Assembly (NCBI RefSeq): GCF_050483325.1
Contig: NZ_JBCMYF010000014.1
Span: 1-64,000, forward strand
Direction of reading: 5' to 3'
From: Bacillus_P idriensis_A
GTDB lineage: Bacteria; Bacillota; Bacilli; Bacillales; Bacillaceae
Length of the DNA stretch: 64,000 nt
In this document: piece by piece, positions 1-8,211 of the stretch
How positions within the stretch are numbered: the first letter of the stretch is position 1
Layout: each line of letters opens with the position of its first letter
Translations under genes and position numbers: made by a program
Notes under the pieces: model-generated
What the model was told of the DNA's origin: nothing
Database searches by the model: none
The model's input: only the letters and a program-made list of their open reading frames with translations

Positions 1-28
1 CAAAGATCATTTGCTTCAAGCGAAGCTT

Positions 29-61
29 TATTAATATAACATTTTGCCATTTCAAAGTCAA
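29..61 (-). promoter_or_regulatory. rRNA operon promoter P2 (reads left, out of window)
   Basis: On the minus strand TTGACT (56-61) and TATATT (33-38) are separated by exactly 17 bases. This promoter lies downstream of a second one with the same 17-base spacing. The sequence that follows, ending in GATCTTTG at the window edge, resembles the conserved leader before Bacillus 16S rRNA. The rRNA itself would lie off the window, so the assignment is an inference from tandem promoters plus leader. Confidence 0.75.
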
Positions 62-121
62 GCGTTAATTTCACTTTTCTTTTTTTAGGCTGTGTTGCTT
101 TTTCGCGATTTTCGCGGCAAC

Positions 122-157
122 GAATAATAATATACCACGCTGTAATTCCCTTTGCAA
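122..157 (-). promoter_or_regulatory. rRNA operon promoter P1
   Basis: Minus-strand TTGCAA (152-157) and TATATT (129-134) have a 17-base spacer. It sits about 95 bases upstream of the P2 promoter, the tandem arrangement typical of Bacillus rrn operons. Growth-rate control of rrn promoters is known in general; nothing specific can be read here. Confidence 0.7.
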
Positions 158-196
158 TAGCTTTTTTATCAATTTATAAAAAAAGATTTTAAAGAT

Positions 197-236
197 CGAA
201 AACGCACTGAATTTGTCTGAAATTCAATGCGTCATT
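197..236 (-). terminator. Terminator of the thiXYZ operon
   Basis: A 13-bp inverted repeat (202-214 with 220-232, one mismatch, 5-base loop) lies just after the thiZ stop. On the minus strand it is followed by TTTTCG. It separates the ABC operon from the rRNA promoters. Confidence 0.75.
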
Positions 237-247
237 TTCTAGTTGAA

Positions 248-994
248 TCATGTTTTTTTCAAATGAAGAAGATCCAGCAATCTCCGTTTAAGCGAAGCAA
301 ACTTCATACTTGTAAAGAGATCATCTGTCCTTGGCCGGGTAAACTCCACACTGACCTCTTCTATTATTCGCCCCGGTCTTGGCGAAAGAATTAAGATTCT
401 GTCTGACAGGAAAATAGCTTCATCGATATCATGAGTAATGAATATCACGGTCTGTCCTGTATCCTCGCATATTTGGATAAACCACTTCTGCAGCTCAAGT
501 CTTGTCATCGCATCTAGCTTGCCAAACGGTTCATCTAATAGAAGGAGGTCTTTATTATTTAAATAGGCTCTTAAGAAATTGGCGCGCTGACGCATTCCGC
601 CCGAAAGCATAGACGGATAATGATTTTCAAATCCCGCCAGCCCGAATTTCGGGAAAAGGCCGCGCGCTTGACTGCGAGCTTCTTCTTTCCCGATGCCTTC
701 TATCTCTAAAGGAAGAATGACATTATCCATAACCGTTCTCCATGGAAACAATACATCACTTTGAGGCATATATCCGATTAGGCCGGTTTTATTCGTTATC
801 TCTTCTCCATTGTAATGCACAGTGCCATTAGCCGGCTTATTGATGCCGGCTATAATATCAAGCAATGTACTTTTCCCGCAGCCGCTTGGTCCAATAATGC
901 TTACAAATTCGCCTTTTTTAACAGTAAAGTCTGTCGGCAGCAGGACATGCTGGTCTTCAGAATACGATTTGCTGATTTGAGAAAGAGTCAGCAT
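248..994 (-). CDS. thiZ: ABC transporter ATP-binding protein for thiamine pyrimidine precursor (ThiZ)
   Basis: This is the cytoplasmic ATPase that energises uptake of a thiamine pyrimidine precursor. It has Walker A GPSGCGKS (residues 35-42), the signature LSGGMRQR (130-137), Walker B LLLLDEP (150-156) and a switch histidine in FITHD. The length (248 aa) and sequence fit the nitrate/taurine/thiZ ABC subfamily. It is the last gene of a four-gene operon: its ATG lies 1 base after the thiY stop, with the RBS AAAGGAA inside the end of thiY. A TPP riboswitch upstream of the operon sets the substrate class. The exact ligand (N-formyl-aminopyrimidine in characterised ThiXYZ) is inferred from the family. 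Confidence 0.85.
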   Translation of the reverse strand: MLTLSQISKSYSEDQHVLLPTDFTVKKGEFVSIIGPSGCGKSTLLDIIAGINKPANGTVHYNGEEITNKTGLIGYMPQSDVLFPWRTVMDNVILPLEIEGIGKEEARSQARGLFPKFGLAGFENHYPSMLSGGMRQRANFLRAYLNNKDLLLLDEPFGKLDAMTRLELQKWFIQICEDTGQTVIFITHDIDEAIFLSDRILILSPRPGRIIEEVSVEFTRPRTDDLFTSMKFASLKRRLLDLLHLKKT

Positions 995-995
995 G

Positions 996-1988
996 CTATT
1001 CCTTTCCTTCAGTCAGGAACTCATTTGTAAAGGCCTCGCTTGGGTCTATGTTCTCTTCAATCAGCTTTCTTTCAAACATCCAATCCGCATATCTTTTCCA
1101 GACCTTTTCTTCTTGTATGCCCCATTGTTTTGCATCTCCCTGATACTGTCCGCTTAACCATACTTGACTGGCCTTAACCAGTTCCGCATTAATTTCAGGC
1201 ACGTTTTTAATCAGGATGTCCGCTGCTTCTTCGGGATCCTCACTAGCAAATTGATAGCCTTTTGATGTAGCTTTCATGAAAGATTTGACCGTTCCTTTAT
1301 CTTTTGCTATTTTGGATTCGCTTGTTGCGATAAGCGGAGTGTAATAGTTTAATGCCGGATCAAGGTCTTTTAAATAGATGTAGTTCAATTCAATTCCCTG
1401 GCGGACAGCCTCAACACCGTCCCACCCTTGGAAAATCCATTGAAAATCGGTATCGCGTCCGATTGATTTGAAAAAGTCAGTCGCTCCAAGCGTGACATAA
1501 TCCACTTTTTCAAAGTCTGCATTCGATTTCCCCATGACAGCTTTGATAACAGCTTCTTCTGTCGGAGAACCCCATCCCCCATATCGTTTCCCTTCAAAAT
1601 CCTTTGGAGAAGTGATGTTTTCTTCTTTTAATGAAGCAAAGGCAGAAGTATTTTCCTGGATGATTGCTCCTATTGAAACAATCGGAACGCCTGTGGATCT
1701 TGCATGTGTAATATTCTCCTGATGGCTGACGGCAAAATCAACTTCCCCTGAAGCAACAATCTGATCAGCACTGACTCCTTCTCCCGGTTCAACGATTTCT
1801 ACATCAAGACCCTCACTTTTATAGAAGCCCTTTTCTTTCGCTGCATAAATACCTGTATGATTTGTATTCGGAAACCAATCCAGCATAATCTTCACTTTTT
1901 TTAATTCCTCATTAGAGGCATTTTCGGCTGATCCGCATCCAGATAAGATGAACATTAAACTAAATAAAACGAATATGAATTTCTTCAT
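996..1988 (-). CDS. thiY: Substrate-binding lipoprotein for pyrimidine precursor (ThiY)
   Basis: Extracellular binding protein of the NMT1/THI5-like family. The N-terminus has a lipoprotein signal with lipobox LSGC at about residues 16-19, then a short Ser/Asn linker. The segment KIMLDWFPNTNHTGIYAAKEKGFY is a hallmark of pyrimidine-binding ThiY proteins. It is 330 aa, normal for the family. RBS GGGGGAG precedes the ATG. Gene order permease, binding protein, ATPase and the TPP riboswitch support ThiY. A role in salvage of base-degraded thiamine is established for homologues and inferred here. Confidence 0.85.
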   Translation of the reverse strand: MKKFIFVLFSLMFILSGCGSAENASNEELKKVKIMLDWFPNTNHTGIYAAKEKGFYKSEGLDVEIVEPGEGVSADQIVASGEVDFAVSHQENITHARSTGVPIVSIGAIIQENTSAFASLKEENITSPKDFEGKRYGGWGSPTEEAVIKAVMGKSNADFEKVDYVTLGATDFFKSIGRDTDFQWIFQGWDGVEAVRQGIELNYIYLKDLDPALNYYTPLIATSESKIAKDKGTVKSFMKATSKGYQFASEDPEEAADILIKNVPEINAELVKASQVWLSGQYQGDAKQWGIQEEKVWKRYADWMFERKLIEENIDPSEAFTNEFLTEGKE

Positions 1989-2003
1989 TTTTTCTCCCCC
2001 GTA

Positions 2004-2789
2004 CTAGTTAGAATGCTTTTGCTTGTATTTCCAGGGCATCATGATTCTTGCCAGGATTTCAATGAGTGCATAAATGATTAAGCTTAAACCTACTATTAAG
2101 ATGATCGTTGCAAATACTTTTTCTGTTAGAAATGACTGGGATGAACGAGTTAATAGAATGCCGAGTCCTTTACTTGCACCCAGCCACTCCCCGATAACCG
2201 CCCCCATCACGCTGTATGTGCCGGCTATTTTTAATCCTGAAAAAAAGAAAGGCGTTGCAGCAGGAAGTTTCAGTTTCACAAACATTTGCCTGCGGCTTGC
2301 TCCAAGGGTTCGCATGAGCTTCAACATATCCCTGTCAACTAAACGGAATCCATCAGACAGGTTGATGGCGATCGGAAAGAAACAGACGAGCGCAACCACG
2401 ATGACTTTAGGAAAAATACCGAATCCAAACCAGATGATAAGCAGTGGAGCAAGCGCGATAATGGGAATGGTCTGTGAAAGAACAAGCAGCGGTTCAACAG
2501 ATTTTCGAACCAGCTGTGACATGTCTATTAAAATAGCAATAAATACTCCCGCGGCTATTGCGATCAATAATCCAAGCACTGCTTCTGCCAGAGTCTGCAG
2601 GATATGGACGCCTATCATCCCCCTCATTTCTGCAAGCGTGACAAAAATATCGGTCGGGCGAGGCAGAATCCATTTTTCCACCTCAGTGACGATGACTGCC
2701 AATTCCCATAAAAAGAGGAACGACAGCAGCACGATGCCTGGAAGCGCAGCCTCCAAAAGGGCTTTAACGGTATTTCTTAAGTTTTTCAT
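2004..2789 (-). CDS. thiX: ABC transporter permease for pyrimidine precursor (ThiX)
   Basis: Integral membrane subunit of the BPD-type inner-membrane family, with about six membrane segments. The EAA-type loop that contacts the ATPase is around GASRRQMFVKLKLPAATPFFFSGLK. It is 261 aa. The start overlaps the last 26 bases of the upstream thiamine-binding gene, so translation is probably coupled. It works with the binding protein and ATPase immediately downstream, in the same TPP-controlled operon. Confidence 0.85.
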   Translation of the reverse strand: MKNLRNTVKALLEAALPGIVLLSFLFLWELAVIVTEVEKWILPRPTDIFVTLAEMRGMIGVHILQTLAEAVLGLLIAIAAGVFIAILIDMSQLVRKSVEPLLVLSQTIPIIALAPLLIIWFGFGIFPKVIVVALVCFFPIAINLSDGFRLVDRDMLKLMRTLGASRRQMFVKLKLPAATPFFFSGLKIAGTYSVMGAVIGEWLGASKGLGILLTRSSQSFLTEKVFATIILIVGLSLIIYALIEILARIMMPWKYKQKHSN

Positions 2790-3054
2790 CCATAGTGACC
2801 CCTTCTATTGGACGGTAATGAATTTTCATGTGAGTCATTACCTCAGTCGCACCGGCTGAAATGCAGGCATCCTGCGCTTGCTTGACAATTTCAATCAGTT
2901 CATCAAGCTCTCCCTCCATCACCGTCTCCATTGCACCAACCTCATATTTAACTCCTGATTGCTGGACAACCTCGATGGCTTTGTCGACAATTTCATATGT
3001 ATTTCCCTCTGATGATTTAGGCAGCACCTGAAATGCTAGATTTACACTGGACAT
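2764..3054 (-). CDS. Thiamine-binding protein, MTH1187/YkoF-like
   Basis: Small (96 aa) cytoplasmic protein of the DUF77/MTH1187 fold, recognisable by NLAFQVLP near the N-terminus, the YEVGAMETVMEGELDEL segment and a C-terminal TMDEKLKKYR. Family members bind thiamine-type ligands. It is the first gene of the operon, preceded by AAGGAGG and by a TPP riboswitch with terminator. It probably binds thiamine or a precursor in the cytoplasm; the exact role is not known. Confidence 0.75.
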   Translation of the reverse strand: MSSVNLAFQVLPKSSEGNTYEIVDKAIEVVQQSGVKYEVGAMETVMEGELDELIEIVKQAQDACISAGATEVMTHMKIHYRPIEGVTMDEKLKKYR

Positions 3055-3126
3055 TCTTTTTCCTCCTTAAATTTTTCATATATGAATATCTGACCGAGGA
3101 TCTGGGCGCTGGAACTGGACGAACGA

Positions 3127-3155
3127 CAAAAAAGGCTGCCACAGGGGGCAGCCTT
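3127..3155 (-). terminator. Riboswitch-controlled terminator, thiXYZ operon
   Basis: The perfect 9-bp stem AAGGCTGCC/GGCAGCCTT (3132-3140 with 3147-3155) is followed on the minus strand by a T run. It lies between the TPP aptamer and the first gene, as expected for a TPP-induced transcription terminator. Confidence 0.85.
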
Positions 3156-3189
3156 AACGCATTCGCAAAGTTATGGAAAAATAAAGTAT

Positions 3190-3286
3190 CTTCCGCATTC
3201 CCTCCGCTGGCATTACCCAGATCAGGTTAAAGGGTCGATACAAGAATCAGTATCCTCTCAGCCAAGTTCACTCAGCTCCCCTGCAT
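3190..3286 (-). promoter_or_regulatory. TPP riboswitch (thi box), minus strand
   Basis: On the minus strand the conserved aptamer blocks appear in order: GGGGAGCTGAGTG, GGCTGAGAGGAT, GACCCTTTAACCTGATCTGG and GTAATGCCAGCGGAGGGAA. These are the P2/P4 hallmarks of the TPP aptamer. With the terminator downstream it should shut off the thiXYZ operon when thiamine pyrophosphate is plentiful. Confidence 0.93.
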
Positions 3287-3303
3287 ATATTGAATTCATG
3301 GAA

Positions 3304-3332
3304 ACTATAGCAAGATTCCGGAAAATTGTAAA
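3304..3332 (-). promoter_or_regulatory. Sigma-A promoter of the thiXYZ leader
   Basis: Minus-strand TTTACA (3327-3332), 17-base spacer, TATAGT (3304-3309). It lies directly upstream of the TPP aptamer. Confidence 0.65.
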
Positions 3333-3383
3333 GATAAAAGAAAAGGCTTTCCAAACTTTTCTGAAAAAAATCTCAATATGTCC

Positions 3384-3412
3384 TTGTCGAATTTTGCAAC
3401 TTCCTGTATAGT
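3384..3412 (+). promoter_or_regulatory. Sigma-A promoter of thiT
   Basis: TTGTCG (3384-3389), 17-base spacer, TATAGT (3407-3412). It is divergent from the thiXYZ promoter and precedes the second TPP aptamer. Confidence 0.65.
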
Positions 3413-3436
3413 AGTGTCTAAATCATATATTGCATT

Positions 3437-3528
3437 TGACCACTTGGGGAGCCATTCGGCTGAGAGTGAACATGATGTTCAGACCCGTTGAACCTGTATA
3501 GTTAAAGCTTACGTAGGGATGTGGCGAT
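3437..3528 (+). promoter_or_regulatory. TPP riboswitch (thi box), plus strand
   Basis: Conserved blocks in order: CTTGGGGAGCC, GGCTGAGAGTG, GACCCGTTGAACCTG and TACGTAGGGATGTGG. These match the TPP aptamer core. It controls thiT through the terminator that follows. Confidence 0.92.
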
Positions 3529-3550
3529 GGATTCAAGTGATAACCCAACC

Positions 3551-3597
3551 AAAGCAGTGCGTGGAAACCATCCGACATTCCCCGCATTGCTTTTTAT
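3551..3597 (+). terminator. Riboswitch-controlled terminator upstream of thiT
   Basis: An 11-bp stem (3551-3561 with 3583-3593, one G-U pair) is followed by TTTTTATTAT, between the plus-strand TPP aptamer and the thiT start. Confidence 0.85.
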
Positions 3598-3642
3598 TAT
3601 GGAAAAAACAGCCCCGGTCGAATGCCGAAAAGGGGAATAGCT

Positions 3643-4215
3643 ATGCAGACAAATACACGTCTTGTTTTCTTAGTAGAGGCAGCAATCCTTGGAGCGATTG
3701 CATTTCTGCTTGATTTAGCAACAAGCTTTATTGGCAAAATGCCGCAGGGCGGGTCAATCTCGCTTGCGATGATTCCTGTCTTGATTATGGGGTTTCGCCA
3801 CGGCTTAAAAGGCGGACTTCTTACAGGTTTTTTACTTGGCGTTTTACAGACGATTATGGGCTACACAACAATCGTCCATCCGGTGCAGGGCTTTCTTGAC
3901 TATTTTGTGGCATTTACCGCCGTGGGTGCCGGAGGAGTTTTTTATAAGCAAGTCCAAAGCTCTTTGAACCCGCTGAACAAAAGACGGTTAATTACTTATG
4001 TCGTGGCGGCTGCTTTTCTCGGAAGCTTCCTTAGATTTGCAGCACATACACTTGCAGGAGCAGTATTCTTTGCAGAATTTGCAGGAGATCAGCCCGTTCT
4101 TCTGTATTCAGCCGGCTATAATGCATCATACATGGTGCCGACATTTGTCATTTGCTCCATTATCTTAGTATTGATGCTGACAACTTCTAAAACACTTGTT
4201 TTAAAAAGAAAATAG
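3643..4215 (+). CDS. thiT: Energy-coupled thiamine transporter S component ThiT
   Basis: Membrane protein of the ThiT/YuaJ family that captures thiamine and pairs with a shared ECF energising module encoded elsewhere. It is 190 aa with about six hydrophobic segments. Family signatures include the segment around MPQGGSISLAMIPVLIMGFRHG and the LLGVLQTIMG and HPVQGFLDYF motifs lining the thiamine site. The start at 3643 is chosen over an in-frame ATG at 3622 because it has AAAGGGGA at proper spacing. The upstream TPP riboswitch supports the substrate. Confidence 0.92.
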   Translation: MQTNTRLVFLVEAAILGAIAFLLDLATSFIGKMPQGGSISLAMIPVLIMGFRHGLKGGLLTGFLLGVLQTIMGYTTIVHPVQGFLDYFVAFTAVGAGGVFYKQVQSSLNPLNKRRLITYVVAAAFLGSFLRFAAHTLAGAVFFAEFAGDQPVLLYSAGYNASYMVPTFVICSIILVLMLTTSKTLVLKRK

Positions 4216-4223
4216 ATTTAGGC

Positions 4224-4256
4224 AAAAGCACTGATTTTTTTCCGGTGCTTTTTTTG
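4224..4256 (+). terminator. Terminator after thiT
   Basis: The stem AAAGCAC/GTGCTTT is followed by a long T run (TTTTTTTGT) just downstream of the thiT stop. Confidence 0.75.
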
Positions 4257-4317
4257 TCATAATCTCTCATTTGCCTGCATGTATTAGTAGTAATAGATTT
4301 CTTATGGAGGGCAAACG

Positions 4318-4515
4318 ATGAATCTATCCTACTCTTTAATGCTGATGACCTTTTTATTGTCGGTTATTCATTTTCTATATGGTTACTTTGAAGCAATCAG
4401 GATCAGCAACGAAGAAGATTTAGTCAGCGGCTGGTCTGTCATTTTCTCTTTCCCGCTTGCCTTTGTATTTGCCTACTTCGCCGCGGTGTTTCATCAGCAG
4501 ATTTTACCTCACTAA
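4318..4515 (+). CDS. Small membrane protein, unknown function
   Basis: 65 aa, two predicted membrane segments (about residues 5-22 and 40-58) separated by a short acidic loop (SNEEDLVSG). ATG is preceded by TTATGGAGGG, a good RBS. It stands alone between two terminators. I do not recognise the family. Confidence 0.65.
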   Translation: MNLSYSLMLMTFLLSVIHFLYGYFEAIRISNEEDLVSGWSVIFSFPLAFVFAYFAAVFHQQILPH

Positions 4516-4548
4516 AAAGAAACGCGGCAGTGTCACGTTTCTTTTTTC
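4513..4548. terminator. Bidirectional terminator
   Basis: AAAAGAAACG and CGTTTCTTTT flank a short loop, with A and T runs on either side. It lies between convergent genes; the stop codon of the minus-strand epimerase lies inside the structure. Confidence 0.75.
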
Positions 4549-5420
4549 ATTTCCTCTATTAACCTTTCTATGTATGGATTCAATTTCTCAAATGAGTACC
4601 CGGCTCTTTCAGCCTTCGACACATCCAGTGTCCATTCACCTGCTAATCCGTAAGGTGAGGCATTCTCTTTTGTAATATCGCTTGTTACCATCGCCTTTTT
4701 CCCCACAGCACTCTCGATTTGATGCAGAAGATCATTCAGAGAGAGACTTTTTTCAAAAGCAATATTGAAGGCACCCGCCAGTTTTTTTTCGCCAGCCATA
4801 TACAAGAATCCCGCAGCGTCCTCAGATGATGTATAGCTATAAAAATGACCAGGATTCACGAGGCCGATCGGCTCCTCGTTCTTCACCTTTTTCACATGAA
4901 AGAATAAGCGTTCCGTATAGTCATCTATTCCAATAACAAGGGCTGGTCTAACAGAAGCAACCGGCACATCTGCAGTCTGAAAAAGATAGGCTTCTGCACT
5001 GCGCTTTGCTTCCTGATAGCCGCTCATCCCTTTATAATCTTTGCGCTCTTTATAGGAAGGCTTATATACTAACGGATCAAAGTCTTCTTCCTTTCGTCCT
5101 CTCCCAAATTCATAGACTGCCATAGTAGACGTGAAAATATAATGCTTGATTTTGCCCTGCAGCGTTTCATAAGAAGATTTTGCTTCAAGCGGCGAAAAGC
5201 ACGATTGATCATAGACAACGTCCCATTTTTTATTTTCAAAGGCCTTAATCATTGAATCTTTGTTTTCACGGTCGATTATCAGACGCTCGACTCTATTCCC
5301 AAAGTCATCAGGTGTTCTTCCTCTTGTAGCAATCGTCACTTCTGTCCCCTTTTCAAGCAGCTCATAAACAAGCCTTTTCCCGAAAAATTGAGTTCCGCCA
5401 AGTATTAATGCACGCTTCAC
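4533..5420 (-). CDS. NAD(P)-dependent epimerase/dehydratase-like protein
   Basis: Extended short-chain dehydrogenase fold. The N-terminal Rossmann glycine motif is GGTQFFG (residues 8-14), and the catalytic Tyr-Lys pair lies in YQEAK (Y135, K139). It is 295 aa. It resembles the NAD-dependent epimerase group also represented by the gene at 30361. The substrate is unknown. The start overlaps the stop of the upstream acetyltransferase by 4 bases, so the two are translationally coupled. Confidence 0.8.
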   Translation of the reverse strand: MKRALILGGTQFFGKRLVYELLEKGTEVTIATRGRTPDDFGNRVERLIIDRENKDSMIKAFENKKWDVVYDQSCFSPLEAKSSYETLQGKIKHYIFTSTMAVYEFGRGRKEEDFDPLVYKPSYKERKDYKGMSGYQEAKRSAEAYLFQTADVPVASVRPALVIGIDDYTERLFFHVKKVKNEEPIGLVNPGHFYSYTSSEDAAGFLYMAGEKKLAGAFNIAFEKSLSLNDLLHQIESAVGKKAMVTSDITKENASPYGLAGEWTLDVSKAERAGYSFEKLNPYIERLIEEMKKET

Positions 5421-5956
5421 AGTGATCCCTCTTTCCTTTTCAATGCAGCTGACAGTTTCGGCAAGTCACGCCATCCCAATGCCGTTTCCTGATGACCTGT
5501 TCCCTCAATCGTGTAGACGTCCTCTGCAATCTTTTCAGGTGAGAAGCGTTCGTAGAAACCTTTAGAAGGATTCGCATTCATCACCCACAGCAGCATGGAC
5601 TGATAGTTTTTCCGCATAAGCTCATCAGCAGCCGCTTCTACCAGTCTCCGTCCGATGCCCGCTCCCTGCACTTCTTTTAATAGATATATCGCATATAATT
5701 CTCCATCAAATCCATATTCCCCGGTTCGTTCTTCTCCAAATCCTGCAAACCCGATAATCTGGCCATCTTCATTTTCTGCCACAATAACAGTGTCAGGATC
5801 GATGGTTCTCCACATTTTTTCTTTACTTTCATATGTAAGGCTTTCCAGGAAGGCATCTGCTACAATACCATCATAGGTTGTTCTCCAGCTGTCCACATGC
5901 ACAACAGCAATTTGCTTCGCGTCTTCAATGACCGCTTTTCTTATCTTATAATTCAT
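5417..5956 (-). CDS. GNAT family N-acetyltransferase
   Basis: Single GNAT domain (179 aa from the chosen start). The acetyl-CoA-binding motif is QGAGIGRRLVEAA in the middle, preceded by the LYAIYLLKEV strand. The start is set at the ATG at 5956 because AAGGAG is 8 bases upstream; a GTG three codons earlier touches the RBS. First gene of a two-gene operon with the epimerase. Substrate unknown. Confidence 0.85.
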   Translation of the reverse strand: MNYKIRKAVIEDAKQIAVVHVDSWRTTYDGIVADAFLESLTYESKEKMWRTIDPDTVIVAENEDGQIIGFAGFGEERTGEYGFDGELYAIYLLKEVQGAGIGRRLVEAAADELMRKNYQSMLLWVMNANPSKGFYERFSPEKIAEDVYTIEGTGHQETALGWRDLPKLSAALKRKEGSL

Positions 5957-6073
5957 CTTCAACACTCCTTGCTGATAAAATTCGACAAGCCAAAATTAAA
6001 TCCCTACCTCTACAAGGAGAATATGTTCATAAAACAGAATAAGTTCATAGACTAAGACAATCGGAGGCTGCAT

Positions 6074-7156
6074 GTGAAAATACTTCTGCATAGTTTCTTA
6101 TCAATTCTGTATATCGTTTATTTCACCGGAGTGTTTTACGTTCTGTTTCTCTTTTTGAATATCCCTGCCACTGTGATCGCAGGAAGCATTATGGCACTTT
6201 TGCTGATCGGCTTGTTTATCTATTCTATATACGAGATGATTCACCGCAAAGAAAGGAATCTGCTCTTTTTCAAAGGACTGTCAGGATCCATCTTTCTTTC
6301 CATCACAGCCATCAGTTTAATTGTCACTTTATTTTTTGTTGTTCTCATGAATGTAATGACAACCCATTTTAACTATCAAAGTATTAGTCCGCGGGAGAAG
6401 TTTGAGTTTCAGGTCAACGCTTTTTTGCCGATTGACCCATACGAAGAATATAAAGAGGATGCTGAAACAAAGAAAATATCTCATCTGACTGTTTATTATT
6501 CCTCTCTGAATAAAAGAGATATCCTGCTTGTTGAGGACGAATTTATAAATGCACGTAAAATCAGTAAACGCTTATTCGGCGATATTGAAGATCAGCCGAT
6601 TGACCTGATTCTTCTTGATGAATCTCCGGACTCGCTGCAGGAGCTTGAGTATCTGGATTATATGGGATTTTACGATCATCTGAAAGAAACCATGGCGATT
6701 GTGATTCCAGATGATTTCGATGCCGCATCCCCGCTTGTTGTGGAAACTTTTTACCATGAATATGCCCATTACTATATGGAGAAAGCATTAGAGAAAATGG
6801 AAATCGACTCGATGAAAATTCCGATATGGTTTAATGAAGGCGTAGCAGAATATGCCGGCTATAATGGAGAGGAAGCAAGAATTCCTATTGATAATGTTAT
6901 TCCTTTCAATGAACTTAGAAATCCAGGAAGCTGGGCAACGGCACTAGAAGACAGTCCGGATGCAGAAGTTTATACTCAAAGCTACTGCGCCGTTAAAATT
7001 CTGGCAGATGAATTTGGAGAAGATATTATTATGGAACTCCTGCTTGAAACCAAAGAAGCAGGCAGCTTTGAAGAAGCTTTAAAAAAGAAGACGAAGTATA
7101 CGTTTAAAGAGTTGGAAAAGAAAATTTCTGAAGAAGAAAAAAGGACTCGAAATTGA
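6074..7156 (+). CDS. Membrane-anchored zinc metallopeptidase (peptidase MA-like)
   Basis: The N-terminus has three membrane helices (about residues 5-28, 32-52, 70-93) and the C-terminal two thirds form a gluzincin-type domain. Zinc motif HEYAH at residues 228-232 fits HExxH, and FNEGVAEY (E255) supplies the third ligand, as in the MA family. 360 aa, GTG start with CGGAGG upstream. The peptidase domain is most likely extracellular. Target unknown. Confidence 0.8.
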   Translation: MKILLHSFLSILYIVYFTGVFYVLFLFLNIPATVIAGSIMALLLIGLFIYSIYEMIHRKERNLLFFKGLSGSIFLSITAISLIVTLFFVVLMNVMTTHFNYQSISPREKFEFQVNAFLPIDPYEEYKEDAETKKISHLTVYYSSLNKRDILLVEDEFINARKISKRLFGDIEDQPIDLILLDESPDSLQELEYLDYMGFYDHLKETMAIVIPDDFDAASPLVVETFYHEYAHYYMEKALEKMEIDSMKIPIWFNEGVAEYAGYNGEEARIPIDNVIPFNELRNPGSWATALEDSPDAEVYTQSYCAVKILADEFGEDIIMELLLETKEAGSFEEALKKKTKYTFKELEKKISEEEKRTRN

Positions 7157-7166
7157 GTCCTTTTTC
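7138..7166. terminator. Bidirectional terminator
   Basis: The stem AAAAGGACTC/GAGTCCTTTT with flanking A and T runs overlaps the end of the metallopeptidase gene. It serves the convergent EamA gene as well. Confidence 0.8.
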
Positions 7167-7168
7167 GT

Positions 7169-8071
7169 TTAAAGCGCCTGTTCACTTGATATCTCGGCCA
7201 CTTCTTTCTTTTCAAAAAGAAACAGCATGACTCCAATAATAATGATGGCTCCGCCAATTAATTGCGTAAGAAGAACCGTCTCCTCAAGGAAGTAATACGC
7301 AAGAATAATCGAGCCAACCGGTTCAAACAGAATCGCTACAGAAATGACATTTGTCGAAATCCATTTCAGCGACCAGTTGAACAATGAGTGTCCAAGCAAG
7401 GTAGGAACAATGGCAAGCAGCAAAAAGTACAGCCAATCCTCCTTAGGAAAACCCGTTAGCGGATAGCTTAATAACACACAGTACAGAAATAAAGTCACAG
7501 AGCTTACTGCATAGACGATAAACGTATAAAGAGTCAGCGTATGACGCTTTCTTACACCTTGGCCAAACAGCAGATATGCCGTGACCATTCCGCAGGCCGC
7601 AAGCGCAAGAAAGTCTCCGAATAAGGCAAGCCCGCTGATCCGGAAATCTCCCCAGCTGATCACAACACTGCCTGCAATGGCAAGCCCGGCGCTGAGAATG
7701 GCCCTCGCCGACACTCTCTCTTTAAAAAAGAAATAGGTTCCGATAAACGCAAACAGAGGCTGTAGCGTAACAAGCACAACCGAACTTGCCACAGAGGTGT
7801 AGTTCAGTGATTCGAACCAGAGAATAAAATGAAACGCAAGCAGCACACCCGCTAAAATCGAATAGCTCCAGTCCTTTTTCGTTAACGTGTTAATATGAGG
7901 CAGGGATTTTGCCAAAAACAGCGGCAGAACGATAAGCGTTGAGAAAAACAGGCGATAAAACGCGATAACAGGAGCAGGCGCAGAAGTCAGCTTGACGAAA
8001 ATCGCAGATGTTGAGACCGCCGCAACTCCAATTGCTAGTGCCAGATAAGGATAAAATGTAGATTTATTCAT
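7169..8071 (-). CDS. DMT superfamily (EamA) transporter
   Basis: 300 aa with about ten hydrophobic segments in two EamA halves. Family signatures include FYRLFFSTLIVLP in the first half and LFEPVGSIILAYYFLEE in the second. RBS AAGGGG. Likely an exporter of amino acids or other metabolites; the substrate cannot be read from sequence. Confidence 0.85.
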   Translation of the reverse strand: MNKSTFYPYLALAIGVAAVSTSAIFVKLTSAPAPVIAFYRLFFSTLIVLPLFLAKSLPHINTLTKKDWSYSILAGVLLAFHFILWFESLNYTSVASSVVLVTLQPLFAFIGTYFFFKERVSARAILSAGLAIAGSVVISWGDFRISGLALFGDFLALAACGMVTAYLLFGQGVRKRHTLTLYTFIVYAVSSVTLFLYCVLLSYPLTGFPKEDWLYFLLLAIVPTLLGHSLFNWSLKWISTNVISVAILFEPVGSIILAYYFLEETVLLTQLIGGAIIIIGVMLFLFEKKEVAEISSEQAL

Positions 8072-8146
8072 GATTGTTCCCCTTTTTAATGTACGTCTCT
8101 TCTATTATACTGCAAGTGCATGCGTATATTTTAAAGAATAATAGTT

Positions 8147-8175
8147 TTCAAAACTTTCTAAAAATAGTTTATAAT
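8147..8175 (+). promoter_or_regulatory. Sigma-A promoter of the acyl-CoA synthetase gene
   Basis: TTCAAA (8147-8152), 17-base spacer, perfect TATAAT (8170-8175). Confidence 0.55.
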
Positions 8176-8211
8176 GAAAGCGTAATCATTCTTTTTGTCC
8201 AGGGAGGTCCC

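Noticed and set aside
2074..2859. 261-codon plus-strand frame
   Set aside because: Antisense shadow of thiX, which has clear family motifs, RBS and operon context on the minus strand.
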